This document shows positions 49,650-61,801 of a DNA stretch of 64,000 nucleotides, piece after piece (the stretch's first letter is position 1; the number at the start of each line of letters is the position of its first letter). The position numbers and the translations under genes are program-made. Below the pieces are notes generated by a model that was given only the letters and a program-made list of their open reading frames with translations, was not told the origin of the DNA and did no database searches. Source of the DNA: Nematostella vectensis (lineage: Eukaryota > Cnidaria > Anthozoa > Actiniaria > Edwardsiidae); the NCBI RefSeq assembly GCF_932526225.1, contig NC_064037.1:11824203-11888202 (forward strand), read 5' to 3'.

Positions 49650-49862
49650 ATGGCGAATATTTGTGACCCAGCAAGGGGAAAACGTACACTAGAGAAAAAG
49701 CGTTCGGGCTATGAACGAAAAATATCGTTCGGTGGATTATGCAAAACGCTTTTATGTTATTTAGAACGATATCAGGTTCTACGAGAAACGATCTCCGATT
49801 TTCAAGATCGGAAAACTTGTGTACGTGTACGTTTTCCTTGCTGGGTCACATTTGTTCAATAA
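49650..49862. mobile_element. Fold-back element with GTGACCCAGCAAGG ends
   Basis: The left end ATTTGTGACCCAGCAAGG then GGAAAACGTACAC is the inverse of the right end GTGTACGTTTTCCTTGCTGG then GTCACATTTGT. Interior about 130 bp without coding potential. Structure fits a MITE; target duplication not evident. Confidence 0.6.
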
Positions 49863-50225
49863 AGCTGTATACCGTCTGAAAGGTCTAGCTTGGTACCTCA
49901 ATATCTACAGACAATGTGATCTAGTAGAATAATATTCTGCCCACTTTAACAAAAAGACAGGTAATTTACCCATTACGGCGTTATGAAGACTTTTCAACTT
50001 GGATTTTGCACTATTCTTAATATATCCATTCCATAAACATATATAGTCAACTAGAATACAGAAAGAAGCATAAGCTATTGAAATAAGCATACAAGTATTT
50101 TACTTACAATCGTAAGCCGTTAGTCCTTTTTTGCTCTGCTGAACTGAAGAACTCGATTCATTCGAACTTAGCTTTATCTAGAACTGCGTACATTTGTTAT
50201 TTTTGTATTTCATTGTAATTACGTA

Positions 50226-50375
50226 ATCCTATCAATTACGGATTCTTCTTTTTTGTTTTATTTACATTTCATAGATAGTTCAATTACTTTCTTAGATACT
50301 TTAAATGTTCATGAGGCTGTTCCGCATGGACATTTAAAGTATCTAAGTAAGATAATGATCCGTAATTGATAGAAT
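50226..50375. mobile_element. Palindromic element with long arms
   Basis: TCCTATCAATTACGGAT and CTTAGATACTTTAAATGTTC on the left are inverted on the right as GGACATTTAAAGTATCTAAG and ATCCGTAATTGATAGA. A direct second copy of the central segment ATGTTCATGAGGCTGTTCC follows at about 50,410, so part has been duplicated. Confidence 0.6.
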
Positions 50376-50603
50376 TTCCGGGTGTTTTGGTTCTTGCCCG
50401 CATGCTTTAAATGTTCATGAGGCTGTTCCTCCACTGCTTCACATCCTAGAGAAAAAAGGAAACCAAAACTATACACAGATACAATGTTGATTGTGTTAAC
50501 TAATATCAAAGTTATTCACAAATATTCAACATAGCTCAGTGATGAAATAACACCTGAAGACTACGGTTTATCCTTATCTTCTTGTGACCGTACATTCACG
50601 TAT

Positions 50604-50770
<167 letters not shown>

Positions 50771-51079
50771 TGTTTATTCGTTTATTCGTTTATTCCATAT
50801 CAAACATATTCCCCACGGAGTGTCCTTCGTATGCATTGCCTTATATGGGCATTGATGCCCATATTTAGAAGAGCTAAAGTTTTCCCGCTCCCTGATCTCC
50901 AGAAAACATGGTGAAAAATGCTGATTCCTGTCAATTTGAGACTCGAGGCAAACATGTGTCAAAAAACACTTTATCGCTTGGTCAAATCTTTATCACACAA
51001 GCCTTGAAAAGCCCTTAGGCCCAGGCCTCCAAGAGATTGGCCGAGCGAGTTTTAAGGTCACCTAAATATTGATATGTTT

Positions 51080-51243
51080 ATTCGTTTATTTGTTTATTTG
51101 TTTATTTGTTTATTTGTTTATTTGTTTATTTGTTTATTTGTTTATTTGTTTATTTGTTTATTTGTTTATTTGTTTATTTGTTTATTTGTTTATTTGTTTA
51201 TTTGTTTATTTGTTTATTTATTTATTTATTTGTTTATTTATTT
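51080..51243. repeat. (TTTATTTG)n octanucleotide microsatellite
   Basis: About 18 TTTATTTG units with a few TTTATTTA variants at the end. Related in composition to the array about 310 bp upstream, which suggests one ancestral run that diverged. Confidence 0.95.
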
Positions 51244-51689
51244 ACGGTGATGCGGCCAAGGGAAGCAAAATAATAGGACTCTAGGTCCAAGCTTCACCCC
51301 CGTGGATTAGCAAGCATAGTGAACGTTACATATATAAAAATAAAAATGAAAAACACTAGACAACGACAACTTGCTACCTCGGCCTCGTTATGTTAAATTT
51401 GGTGAAATCTCAGGCCGGACGTTCTTATAAAAAAAGGATCGTGCTGGGGATCTATGTGAGTTTCCGTCGAGATTCTTGAGGCCAAGAAGAGCTGTTCCTG
51501 TATCTTTCTATGAGTTCACTTATCCGTGTCGCGTCTCTGTTCTTTCCGTTCTCATTTGTTTACGGCTGGTATCGCCTGTCCTGAGGGGTTTTGAGGAGTT
51601 GGGTTTAGTAGCGATTTTTTGTGTGAAATTTGTCAGTAAAATTGCCTCAAAACTTGGAACATGTCTTGTTGTTGTCAAATTTATTCAAC

Positions 51690-53775
51690 AATCTACGGTT
51701 TTTATCTTAAAAGATCGGACTAATTGCATAACAATGTGTTTCAACTTTTTTGTATTAAATCAGTCTACCTTTATAACATACTAAAAGTCTAAAAAAAATT
51801 GGAGCACGCAAACACCCCGAAAAACCGCAACGAATGTCCCCATGAAGGCTTGTATGGAAAACCACAGGGATCCCAAAGAATGAAAATCACGAAAAATATA
51901 CATACTTTGAAAAAATAAAATTTATACCACTATAAATGATAAGAAATAAATATTTCTACACGATATGGATAAAAAAATCAGCGTTATCTGATATAGCTAA
52001 TCTATTTTGGGGGAAAATCCACAGGTTTCTAGCTATCTTCACGGGTCTTTAGTGGAGAATCAAGTACATCATGTAAATTATCATTAGTTTGAGTTTGTTT
52101 GATTTTAACGGTGTCTCAAGTTTATCTTTCTGCAATCCTGCTTTCAGTTATAATTATTAAGTGTGATTTTAAATGCAGGACCCCAGTGATATCAGAAACA
52201 GTCTAAAGGGGCTTATCATGTCAAAACATTGGTAAAAAAAATATAAATTTTGTGACCATCACGATGCTTGTAGGCATTCAACCCATTAGACAGTTCTGAA
52301 AGTTCTTGCCCTTTTTTGCAAGACACTGCACTGAAAAACACTAGCACGGGTATTTAAGCCGACAGCGCAGTTAATGTGGAAACGCTAAAATGAAAGGAGA
52401 AGAGATCTTGTAAGCAGATAGCACAACCTAGAAATCGGCAGTGCGCATTCACAATCACGTGGTTCATGTTACAGCTGTTTTTTTCAGCGCGCTCAATCAT
52501 AGGTCATCCCCAGAAGACCTTGAGCAACATTTTTCCTTTGAGATTTGGAGTTTTCCTCTAGCATTGTTAGACTCTATGGCCGAGGTCATTGGTCCAAATT
52601 GGATGGATACCAAAACACCATCTACCAGTCTACAGTATCTATTGGATGGAGGTGCTCTTCTACACTGAATACCCTGGCCGATAAGCCGACACATGCACGG
52701 AGATTGAAATTCCTGATGTAACTGTATGGTGGTGTTTTGATCGGTAACGCCGATAGCATCTCAACAGAGATAATCACAGAAAAAGATAAAAAAGATCAAT
52801 TGGAGCCTCTTTTACTTTTATTTTAAACATGGCGGTCCCTATGAAAAAAGAGGGTTTTTTGTCCAAAAAGAAAAACAAGCAAAACTTTATTCAAATGGTG
52901 AGCAAGTACTAGAGGTCAAGCGGTTGTGGCACAATGGACACGGAAGCTGGTGATGAATCGATGATATGATTGCTTATATGAAAAGCTGCGGTAAAATCGT
53001 CCACACCATTAGCATCACCATACCGTTATATCCTGGTGACGATACTTCCGTATGGAAGCCAGACATCAACCTGAACCGAAATCCCAATAGAATCGAAGAT
53101 GTGGGGAATGATGACCGTGAAAGAGCAGCTAGGGAAAAGTGACACTTCCATGACTACGGGTAGAAAAGGGTACATCGTTCAAGAAGCTTGTCTTTTCACC
53201 CTACATCCGCGCACAGGCAGAGAAATTATAAAAACTTTCAACATTAAAAATATATTTTCACATAAAAAAACCATGAGAAAATTATATTATAAGTAATGTG
53301 TCCAAATACTTTTTTGTTTAAACTGAATCAATGACATCATTATTAAGAGCCACTAAGCACTATTAGTGTGAGAACCTGTTTCCAATCAAGTATAGTCATT
53401 TATGATAACGAAATGTCTGCAAGATCAAAGTGGTGGTGACAAGGATTAAAAAAATCCTTGTGCATTGTACCTAAAATGTCTGAACTACTTCAAATAACGT
53501 CAATTTTTATCCTAATCGTGTAGAAATTTATTTCTCTAGTAATCTAGTGGTATAAATTTTTTTCTAAAGTATGTTTTCGTTTTCGTGATTTCCATGATTT
53601 GGGAGCCTTGTGTTTTTTTTTCATACAAGCCTTGTTTGCGAAAATTCGATCCAATTTTCCGGTGTTTTTTTAGACTTTGAGTATAGGGGGATACTTTCGG
53701 TGCAAGAAACCGTTAAAAAAAACCTTATGTTGCAATTAGTCCGATGTTGGCCCCTTTTTTGACGTAGATTGACTG
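51690..53775. mobile_element. Transposon-like element with about 300-bp imperfect terminal inverted repeats
   Basis: The left arm (about 51,690-52,015) pairs with the inverse of the right arm (about 53,490-53,775). Matching landmarks in outer-to-inner order: CAATCTACG, ATCGGACTAATTGCA, ATACTAAAAGTCTAAAAAA (ATACTCAAAGTC on the right), GGCTTGTATG, AAATCACGAAAA, ATTTATACCACTA, ATTTCTACACGAT, GACGTTAT/GCGTTAT. Outer limits are not sharp and no target duplication is proven; TA flanks the strongest block (51,779 and 53,682). Between the arms lies the decayed ORF at 52,441-53,060. Superfamily not identified. Confidence 0.65.
52441..53060 (+). pseudogene. Decayed PIN/FEN-like nuclease ORF inside the inverted-repeat element
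   Basis: An open stretch at 52,441-52,668 includes LDSMAEVIGPNWMDTKTPST and QYLLDGGALLH followed by TGA and then IPWP. I recall a widespread invertebrate family, often annotated as uncharacterised or PIN-like, with DGGALLHRIPW at this place; the TGA would then be a CGA-to-TGA change. Further on, in another frame, GFLSKKKNKQNFIQM and SGCGTMDTEAGDESMI match the later part of that family (KEDFLS..NKQ, GDAD), with at least two more stops. Family assignment is from memory. The copy is clearly inactive. Confidence 0.45.
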
Positions 53776-53896
53776 GACTAATAGTTGCCCTCCCCCTACC
53801 TATGGAAGGTTTTTCTCCTGGGCTACCTCTGGCTTGACTAAGACGGAGTGCGGTTTATTTTCGGGGGCTTGGATTCTAAAGCCCCCTGGGGGCCCC

Positions 53897-54067
53897 GTGC
53901 AAACTGCGCCAGCACCTGCCAGCATTGCTGGCGAGTTTTCGCTTGACTGACTTTAGGACAAAGGAAATGTCAAAATGGGAATAGGAGTTTCTGACATTTC
54001 GTTTGTCTTGTGATCAGTCGAGCAAGAATTCCCAAGCACTTCTGGCCGATGCTGGCGCAGTTTGCAC
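53897..54067. mobile_element. Fold-back MITE with GTGCAAACTGCGCCAGC ends
   Basis: Arms of about 75 bp are inverted with roughly 75 percent identity by eye: GTGCAAACTGCGCCAGCA...GACAAAGGAAATGTC on the left and GACATTTCGTTTGTC...GCTGGCGCAGTTTGCAC on the right, around an 18-bp loop. No coding potential. Confidence 0.75.
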
Positions 54068-54654
54068 AGCGCTTAAAGTTCCACCTAGCATCGTACTATA
54101 TCAATGCATTTCTGGAATTTTAATGATGAGATCATCAAACTAGATAAAGTAAACAAGAGTTTGTTATCGCGATATTTGTTGATCTTATCACCATACTTTG
54201 CTGACAATCCGAGCAAATTTTGTGAGGAAGAATGTAGAATGTTGTTGTTGGTTTTTCAATGATAGCTTACTCAAGCATCTTAAGTTGTGAATTTACACTA
54301 AACAAAAATAGAATAAAGTAAAATAGTCATTGAAAGCAATTCAAATAGATATTTTGTATGCAAGACGGGAATCAGATCTCGCTGGATGTTCAGCAAATAT
54401 TTGGAATCTGAGTTTACACAAACGCTCATATTATAACCCGCGAAAACATAATTTACTTGTTATGAGATGCTTGCTCTTATAGTGTTTGCTTTCTTTTTCT
54501 TTCTTAATAGGAGTTTTGACTTTCTTTCGTCGAAAGGGTGACAGCGGGAAAAAGCATCTGCCTGAACGTGCTAGAACCCGGGATGGTGGCTGTTTGTGTT
54601 CCTTGTCATGGTAACTTTTCACTAAACCTCGCGTGCACCCTGTGGCGAACGTCT

Positions 54655-54661
54655 TTTATAA
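54655..54661 (+). promoter_or_regulatory. Possible TATA box of the LamG-type gene
   Basis: TTTATAA lies about 115 bp before the ATG at 54,776, a plausible spacing for a short 5'UTR. It is the only such motif near the start; with no initiator evidence the call is weak. Confidence 0.3.
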
Positions 54662-54775
54662 TCAAGCAGACCGTAGCAACTCAATTCGCTTGGGATCAAC
54701 CATCCATCTAAACTGATTATCTCTTTCACTCAAGCTAAAAGGTTCTCTTTCGTCGTCTAAAGTCCTGTTTTTAAA

Positions 54776-57700
54776 ATGTCAGATATGTTGTTTAAGTTGT
54801 TATTTGCTTTTGCGTCGCTTCATTTAGTTTATTCCGCCGGTAAGTAAAATTATATTTCAATTCACTTTACAACTCTTTTAGAAATCTTCCAAGATCTCCA
54901 ATGTAGGGGATCCAGATAATCCACAATTATTTTATTTTTCAATTTTCAATTTACAACTATATTTTCGGATGCAAACACTGCTGAAAGGTAACACAACCCA
55001 TTCGAAAGTATTTGTTGTTTCAAGGAGAAAGAAGAGATAACAAAATCATACAAACAGCTATCTAAGAAACATAAATAATGACCTATCTAATTCAAGGCTG
55101 TTTTTATTTTCAATCGTTAATATCGGTCTACTGCTAAAATATAGTATCTAACTGCTAAATATTAAATTAAAATTACTGGTTAAAATTTGTTTCGAGTAGG
55201 CTAGTGTTACTGCCATAGCAACCTGTAACCTATGTATAAAGATAACTAAGGAAATTATTCTTATATTTTGTTTTCTATTGGAATTTTTACTTTATTTTTG
55301 TGCTCTTTGTTTTGGACTGACTAAGGCTGTAAGCGCAATATAAATTTTTTTCACAAATGTTGCCAAGTTAAGCACAATCTTCCAGTGTCTTCTGTAACAA
55401 TGTATTTCCCCTTGGGGCTCTGTATATTATTTGAGTTAATTCGCATTCAAATAACTTCAGAATGGATAAAAAAATAATTTCTTTCATAATTTCTTATCAA
55501 CTTCTCAATACATCTTTAAAACATCAGGTTTGATCAGTCAGAATTTTAGTATTTAAGTCACTTTACAAGAGTTTTGTAGCAAAAGACAGCTATATTGTAT
55601 ATATTTTCAATTTATACTGAACCTTTCATTTGACGGCACGCGCTTGGGCAAGACGCTTGAAGTATGAACTATTACGACCAAGGCGAAATCACTATATCTT
55701 AGAATCTCAATCGTACTATGTCACATGGAAGCTCTTTTTGTAACTACACTGGCTATATAATTTTTTTTAAACTACGCTACGTCTCTTAGGGACGGATTAT
55801 TTAAACCGTGTTTGGGAGTTTTTGGGTTTCGTATGTTTATGTTTATTTATTTGCTATAGGTGACTCTAAATGCCGGGGATTTTGAAACTAAAAACAATGC
55901 AGCATGACGATGTGCATTTACGTTTCTTAACTTCTAAGAAACATGTAGAACATTATGTAACAAAAGAAGAAGCGATGGCGTGCAAGAATGTTCTGCGCGC
56001 GAAAAATGGTCTATCCAATCCGGTATGGCGACCACAACTAGACCGCTGTAGTTCGACTGTAGTTCCGACTATCAGGAAAATATTGTTATAATATTGTTAT
56101 TTTTTTTTTATTTTGATGAGAAATAACGCAAAACTAACAAAAAGAAAAAAAAGGGGGGAGAAGTCCATTGTCCAAAGGACAATATAAGGATTGTTCGTGT
56201 TTATACAAATAGGATGAAAAAGTAAACCATGTGCCCGCTGAATTACCGTATGGCAGCTAAAGCTTTACGCTAGGCTACTAGGCCACGCTAGGCCCAAACA
56301 CCGCTATCTAGCGAACTGTACAACACAAAGGTACCAGCAGAGGCACCCGCGCATTAACACAATAACCATATTCTTAGCCCGGTCTTATATACGTGACGAC
56401 GCAATAAACCTCCGCACACGGCGTTTTGCTTCTTATGTGCACATGACAACAAATATCTAATAGTAGTTTAATCTATAGAATAGTTTAGCGATATTGAAAA
56501 TGACCCTTGCCAACCGAACGTTTGTTGGGATAAATGCTGGAAACATATGAGGATCTTGTTTATGTGCAGTTATTTAGCATTGATTTTAATTCTTGGACTT
56601 GGATTTCACTGCAACAGGAATTTACGCCCGCATGTCTAATACCATCGACTACTTTCTGCTGTTGCAAAATGTGACAAAATCTAAACTACACATTTCAGTA
56701 ATTGTGTAGTTAAACTACAGTGTTGATTAACGTATCGATTTGAAATATTAACAAAGCTCGGCCTCACTCAAAAAGCCAAAATTATTCATTGACAGTTTTT
56801 TTTGTCACTCCAGGAGAGATATTCTACTGGCCTCTCAGTCAGACGACTGTGTCGGGGACCCTCAAGAACACATCGTGTACATCACTTAGCTCCGGCAGTA
56901 CCGTACAAGGTAGGGGTGTACAAAGGAGGGGAGGGGAGGGGAGAATGGACCCTCAAAAACACATCGTGTACATCACTAAGCTCCGGCAGTACCGTACAAG
57001 GTAGGGGTGTACAGAGGAGGGGAGGGGAGGGGGGAATGGACCCTCAAAAACACATCGTGTACATCACTAAGCTCCTGCACTACCGTACAAGGTAAGGGTG
57101 TACAAAGGAGGGGAGGGGAGGGGGGAATGGACCCTCAAAAACACATCGTGTACATCACTAAGCTCCGGCAGTACCGTACAAGGTAGGGGTGTACAAAGGA
57201 GGGGAGGGGAGGGGGGAATGGACCCTCAAAAACACATCGTGTACATCACTCAACTCCGGCAGTACCGTACAAGGCAGGGATGTAACAAGGAAGGGAGGGG
57301 AGGGGAGGGGGAATGGACCCTCGAGAACACATCGTGTACATCACTTAGCTCCGGCAGTACCGTACAAGGCAGGGATTTAACAAGGAGGGGAGGGGAGGGG
57401 AGGGGAGGGGAGGGGAGGGGAGGGGAGGGGAGGGGAGGGGAGGGGAGGGGAGGGGGAATGGACCCTCGAGAACACATCGTGTACATCACTCAACTCCGGT
57501 AACGCCGAGTACAAGGTAGGGTGTACCTTCATAAAGGGCATTTATGGCAAATGCCATGGATGAGATGTGATATGGCATCATCAAACTTTTAATCACCCAA
57601 TGCATGATATAACGTATTATGGTTGATGTTGTTATTGGTTGAGTTGTATTTGAATCTGATCGCCAGGAGGAAATGTGCGCACGATCGAGGGTCCAAACAC

Positions 57701-60700
57701 CACCGCTAGCGACCCGGCCTTGTATCTTGACAGCGCGAACTGGGTCAACCTCGGCGACTTCAGGGATACTTGTATAAGCAACCCTGCTCTCTGCCCCGGG
57801 GGTATGACGTTAACGTTCTGGCTCTACATCAATCATACGACATCCGGGAATCGAAATGTCCTCATGACGGGGCGATTTGATAATTCCCGCGGATTCATGG
57901 TGTTCATCGAGTGAGTAACTAATTAATATTAACTAATCAATTAATATATAACTTGATAAATAAAACGTAGACCCTTTGCGGGGAGTTGAATGTGGGATTG
58001 CATGTGTAACTGCAATTTGTTTGGGCTACCACAAGTATCCCAGCTACCATCAGAATTACCACAAATTGTATCACTGGTAAAGAGCCCATTTGCTATTTGA
58101 AGAGCTTGAACAACAGAATATATGTTTTGGATTTTAGTTTAAATGGAAATTTTGAAAAAAAGCAAGGCCAATCAAGTTGCTATATTGGAATAATCTGCGT
58201 ACGCTAGCCTGCACCATATGAATCGGAAGTGTGTGCCATCTTAATAGGGGGCTTTGTTAGTTATTGTCGTGCCCCTAAAATTCCTTTTTATGCCCAAGTA
58301 TAAGAAAAAGATATCTTTCCTTATTCACGAACACAACTTGTTTCTGATTTTGTCTAACACACTGCTACTTTGAACTGCCGTTGGTCACCTGTGTACTCGA
58401 GTTAAAATGACAATAGTTCTCATATGATATAAATACCCCTTGCATCGTCATTCCAGATCAGTTCATACAAACATCGTTATTTGCGACGGCACAAAGCGAT
58501 ATCCAGTCGACATTGGGCTCCCTGTGGGTTGGAACCACATCGCTGCGATCTACAATCCCAGCGGTCTTACCTCGCAGGACAAGTTCTTCGTGTACGTGAA
58601 CGGCACGGACAAGCACACCTCACGCTACTCCACCACGTGCACGTACAGCGACCCGGACACCCACCTCATCATCGGACACGATGCCACCACAGGGTCCCCA
58701 TCCGGACGGGCCGTGTCCCTGACCGGACTGGCGTTCTACTATAGTGTGTTGCCGCAGGCTAACGTGCAGGCTCAGGCCAATAGCCCTGGCATCGGTGAGA
58801 CTGCCAGCTTTTAATTTCAGCATGGTTACACTGCTTAGCATTTTTACTAAACATTCTCTATTGTCTATACCGTAAATGATCAAATAAACGCCCGGGCGTT
58901 TATTAAATTTCCATGGTCCGAGAGGGGCGTTCAATAGCTAGGAGGCGTTTATTAAAAAAGGGCGTTCTTTACAAACTATGAAAAAATAACAACCCTATTG
59001 CAATGGGGTTCTAGTCTCAGTAAGGACCACGTAAATTAATAGCTTACGTAGCAAGAATTTCTTGACAATAAGTACGTCTCACCCAGTAGAAGCCAAGCTC
59101 AGATTATTTAAATTTGATTTATATTACCGTTCATTATATAGGAGGCGTTCTTTAGATAGGGGCGTTTATTAGATCATTTACGGTAGATGTAATTCAGAAA
59201 CACTTGCTAAGCTTTCTTAGCTCAAACCACAAAACTGTTGAAGAAATAGTAAGAAAAGCTGTCATCCCCTCCCTCACCCACCCCTCACAAAATCCCCTTG
59301 GGGGACTTGGCTTATGTTCCCAACTCACACAAGAGAAAACGACAAAAACAATTGCGACTACCATACGTTTGCAGTTGGATAGCTCCCTTTTTGTACAAAA
59401 TGTGATTCTCATTTATTCTAACAAAACGTCAGGTTTAATCCTTCTAGGCCTTGTTCTGGAACTATTGAAATGTTTATATAGTTTGTATAATTGTTTTTTT
59501 AAACTTTTTTTCATTCTGGAATGCGTCACTACCCTTCTAAACGTCATCTCTATTTATTGCAGGACTTGAGCTCGACTGCCCTCCACGTAAGTTCTTTTAT
59601 GATTTTTGATTTCTTGAGAATCGAACCTCTCATGCGCGTACCAGGATTTGCATAGGTATTATAATTTTAAAAGAATTTTATTCATTAATAATGACAATAA
59701 TAGGCTTGTTTAATATTATCACACTTAGATCTTTTTAACACATCAAACCAAAACAGGTTCTGTAAAACGTTGTAGGCGTGATTTTGCTTGATTAGTTTTT
59801 ACTTTTTTATGTGTCTTTCATTTGCTAATTGGTAAACTTTCGCAACTTAGAAGAAGTCTATTTAATTGTCATTACGTCATGATAAAAAAAATCTCACACA
59901 CACATGCTAAAAAAAAATTGCGAGAAAATATCGAGTTGTTCCAAGAATGCAATATGGGATTTTCCCGTGCTTTTATTTTATTTTAAACTTTCTTTTTATG
60001 TATCAACAGCAACTACCCCGTCCTCGGCAACTACCGCCTCTGGGGGAGGGGGTTTGGGTGGTTCCGGTGGCTCTGGCGGTTCCGGCGGAAGTGGCGGCAG
60101 CTCAGGTAAGATGATTTTTTTTATCAAAAACATCTTGGGATTTCAACAAATTAATGGTAAACAATATCTTCTTTTATCTCTAAGTCTATGCCGCTTTAAA
60201 GTGAAAAGTCGGCACCTACAGCCACCTCACTCCCGCCCTTCATGTCAAACTGTGGATAATGAAGGCCTCGTCTCTTATGCCATTCATCTTGCTATCGTTC
60301 CCCCTATTGGCCAGACTGGGGCTCATGTAGGACACGCCCTTCATGTCACTCATATTGCTTTCTGTCCCCCTCTCTAGGTCAGACTGGGGATAATGTAGGA
60401 CACGCCCTTCATGTCACTCATATTGCTTTCTCTCCCCCTCTAGGTCAGACTGGGGATAATGTAGGACACGCCCTTCGTGTCACTCATATTGCTTTCCATG
60501 TCAAACTGTGGATAATGAAGGCCTCGCCTCTTATGCCATTCATCTTGCTATCGTTCCCCCTATTGGCCAGACTGGGGCTCATGTAGGACACGCCCTTCAT
60601 GTCACTCATATTGCTTTCTGTCCCCCTCTCTAGGTCAGACTGGGGATAATGTAGGACACGCCCTTCATGTCACTCATATTGCTTTCTCTCCCCCTCTAGG

Positions 60701-61801
60701 TCAGACTGGGGATAAGGACGGCCACGCCCTTCATGTCACTTATATTGCTTTCTTTCCCCCTCTAGGTCAGACTGGGGATAATGTAGGCCACACCCTTTGT
60801 GTCACTCATATTGCTTTCTTTCCCCCTCTAGGTCAGACTGGGGATAATGTAGGCCACACCCTTTGTGTCACTCATATTGCTTTCTGTCCCCCTATAGGCC
60901 AGACTGGGGATAATGTAGGCCACGCCCTTCATGTCATTCATATTGCTTTCTGTCCCCCCATTGGCCAGACTGGGGATAAGGACGGCCACGCCCTTCATGT
61001 CACTTATATTGCTTTCTTTCCCCCTCTAGGTCAGACTGGGGATAAGGACGGCAAGACTCGCTCTCCTGTTGTCCTTATTCTGCTCTCCGTCTCGCTCTTC
61101 ATCCTCGTTGTCATGGTGATCATCCTCATTATTGCGTGCTGCATCATCATGCCCAAGTGAGTGTTGCTATGACAACTTGATCAAATATTTTTTAAACTTG
61201 TGTTAATCAAGGAACAGGAGTATCTAATGAACCTAGGTGGCCTAGGACTACGCAGTCAGCAGAAACAAAGTCGAATGGAGGCGAGGGGATGGGGTGAGGT
61301 GGGATGGGGTGGGATGGAATGGGATGGAATGGGATGGAATGGGATGGAATGGAATGGGATGGAATGGGATGGGATGGAATTGGACGGGGATAGAGATTGG
61401 AAAGATGGGAAAGTCACAGGTATCTCGTCCCTCCTTAATAAGTATTATTTTCAATTGACCATAAATATTAACCGTTGGCATCTTTCTTAGCCCTTCCTAC
61501 GAAAATTTGGGCCCTTTAAATTGTACTTTGTGAACAATTTGAGACTTCTGCTACAAAATGAAGATCGTGATTTATGCCATTGGCGCAGTTTAAGATAAGC
61601 TATCGCTACTTGTGATTAGAGCTGAGGAGAGAAAATTAAAAAATCCTGATATCCTGAAATAGAAATTACAGATTTGTAGTTTTCTTTTTTAGATCGCACC
61701 CTAACAAAAATATCATTTTTTAGCACCTTGCTTCCGCCATATCTAACTACATTAAAATGAATTGTTTCAGATTTAGTGGAAAGGGCTACAAAGTTCTGTA
61801 A
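54776..61801 (+). CDS. Single-pass membrane LamG-type (concanavalin-like) protein
   Basis: Eight exons join in frame to 339 residues: 54,776-54,839, 56,814-56,909, 57,667-57,910, 58,457-58,794, 59,563-59,586, 60,010-60,105, 61,030-61,156, 61,771-61,801 (TAA). Layout: signal peptide (MSDMLFKLLFAFASLHLV); a LamG-like beta-sandwich of about 220 residues with YWPLSQ, NWVNLGDFRDTCISN, CPGGMTLTFWLYI, VGWNHIAAIY and THLIIGHD; a Gly/Ser-rich linker (TTPSS then GGSGGSGG); a transmembrane helix (PVVLILLSVSLFILVVMVII); and a short tail ending GKGYKVL. Several N-x-S/T sites suggest glycosylation. Such domains bind ligands on cell surfaces or matrix; the partner is unknown. Both the exon 2 donor and the exon 7 acceptor are copied into tandem repeats. 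Confidence 0.85.
54842..56812. other. First intron of the LamG-type gene
   Basis: About 2 kb, AT-rich. A 73-codon open frame at 55,870-56,091 shows no motif I recognise and no counterpart elsewhere in the window. I see no repeat structure here. Confidence 0.5.
56855..57530 (+). repeat. Minisatellite of about 93 bp derived from the exon 2 donor edge of the LamG-type gene
   Basis: Seven copies (counting the exon itself) of ACACATCGTGTACATCACT...CCGTACAAG followed by GTAGGGG, GTAAGGG or GCAGGGA and a GGGGA-rich spacer. At least four copies have a GT immediately after CAAG, so they are competing 5' splice sites. Extension into the repeats shifts frame and reaches a stop (RQYRTR-stop), so use of a distal donor would truncate the protein. 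Near 57,386-57,452 the spacer expands into a (GGGGA)n run. Confidence 0.88.
57386..57452. repeat. (GGGGA)n run, possible G-quadruplex
   Basis: About 13 GGGGA units on the + strand inside the exon-edge minisatellite. Closely spaced runs of four G satisfy the usual G-quadruplex pattern on the transcribed RNA. Structure is inferred from sequence only. Confidence 0.85.
58870..59183. mobile_element. MITE with CCGTAAATGATCAAATAAACG ends and TA flanks
   Basis: The left end CCGTAAATGATCAAATAAAC and GCCC is the inverse of the right end GGGGCG-TTTATTAGATCATTTACGG. TA occurs on both sides (58,868-58,869 and 59,184-59,185), as for Tc1/mariner-type target duplications. Length 314 bp, no ORF. It sits in the intron after exon 4 of the LamG-type gene. 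Confidence 0.75.
60195..61060 (+). repeat. Minisatellite of about 67 bp derived from the exon 7 acceptor of the LamG-type gene
   Basis: About eleven copies of CCCCCTCTAGGTCAGACTGG followed by GGATAATGTAGGACACGCCC, ending exactly at the true acceptor of the transmembrane exon at 61,030. Many copies keep the polypyrimidine tract and AG, so there is a ladder of decoy 3' splice sites. A larger block of about 255 bp (from GTCAAACTGTGGATAATG) is itself duplicated (about 60,247 and 60,502). Entering at an upstream copy reads in frame briefly, then meets the TAG of the next CTCTAG. Confidence 0.88.
61283..61386. repeat. GGGAT/GGAAT pentamer repeat
   Basis: About twenty GGGAT and GGAAT units in the last intron of the LamG-type gene. 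The open frames over it (MEWDGMGW and its antisense) are by-products. Confidence 0.9.

Noticed and set aside
55870-56091. 73-codon frame in the first LamG intron
   Set aside because: No splice-consistent neighbours and no family recognised; likely chance.
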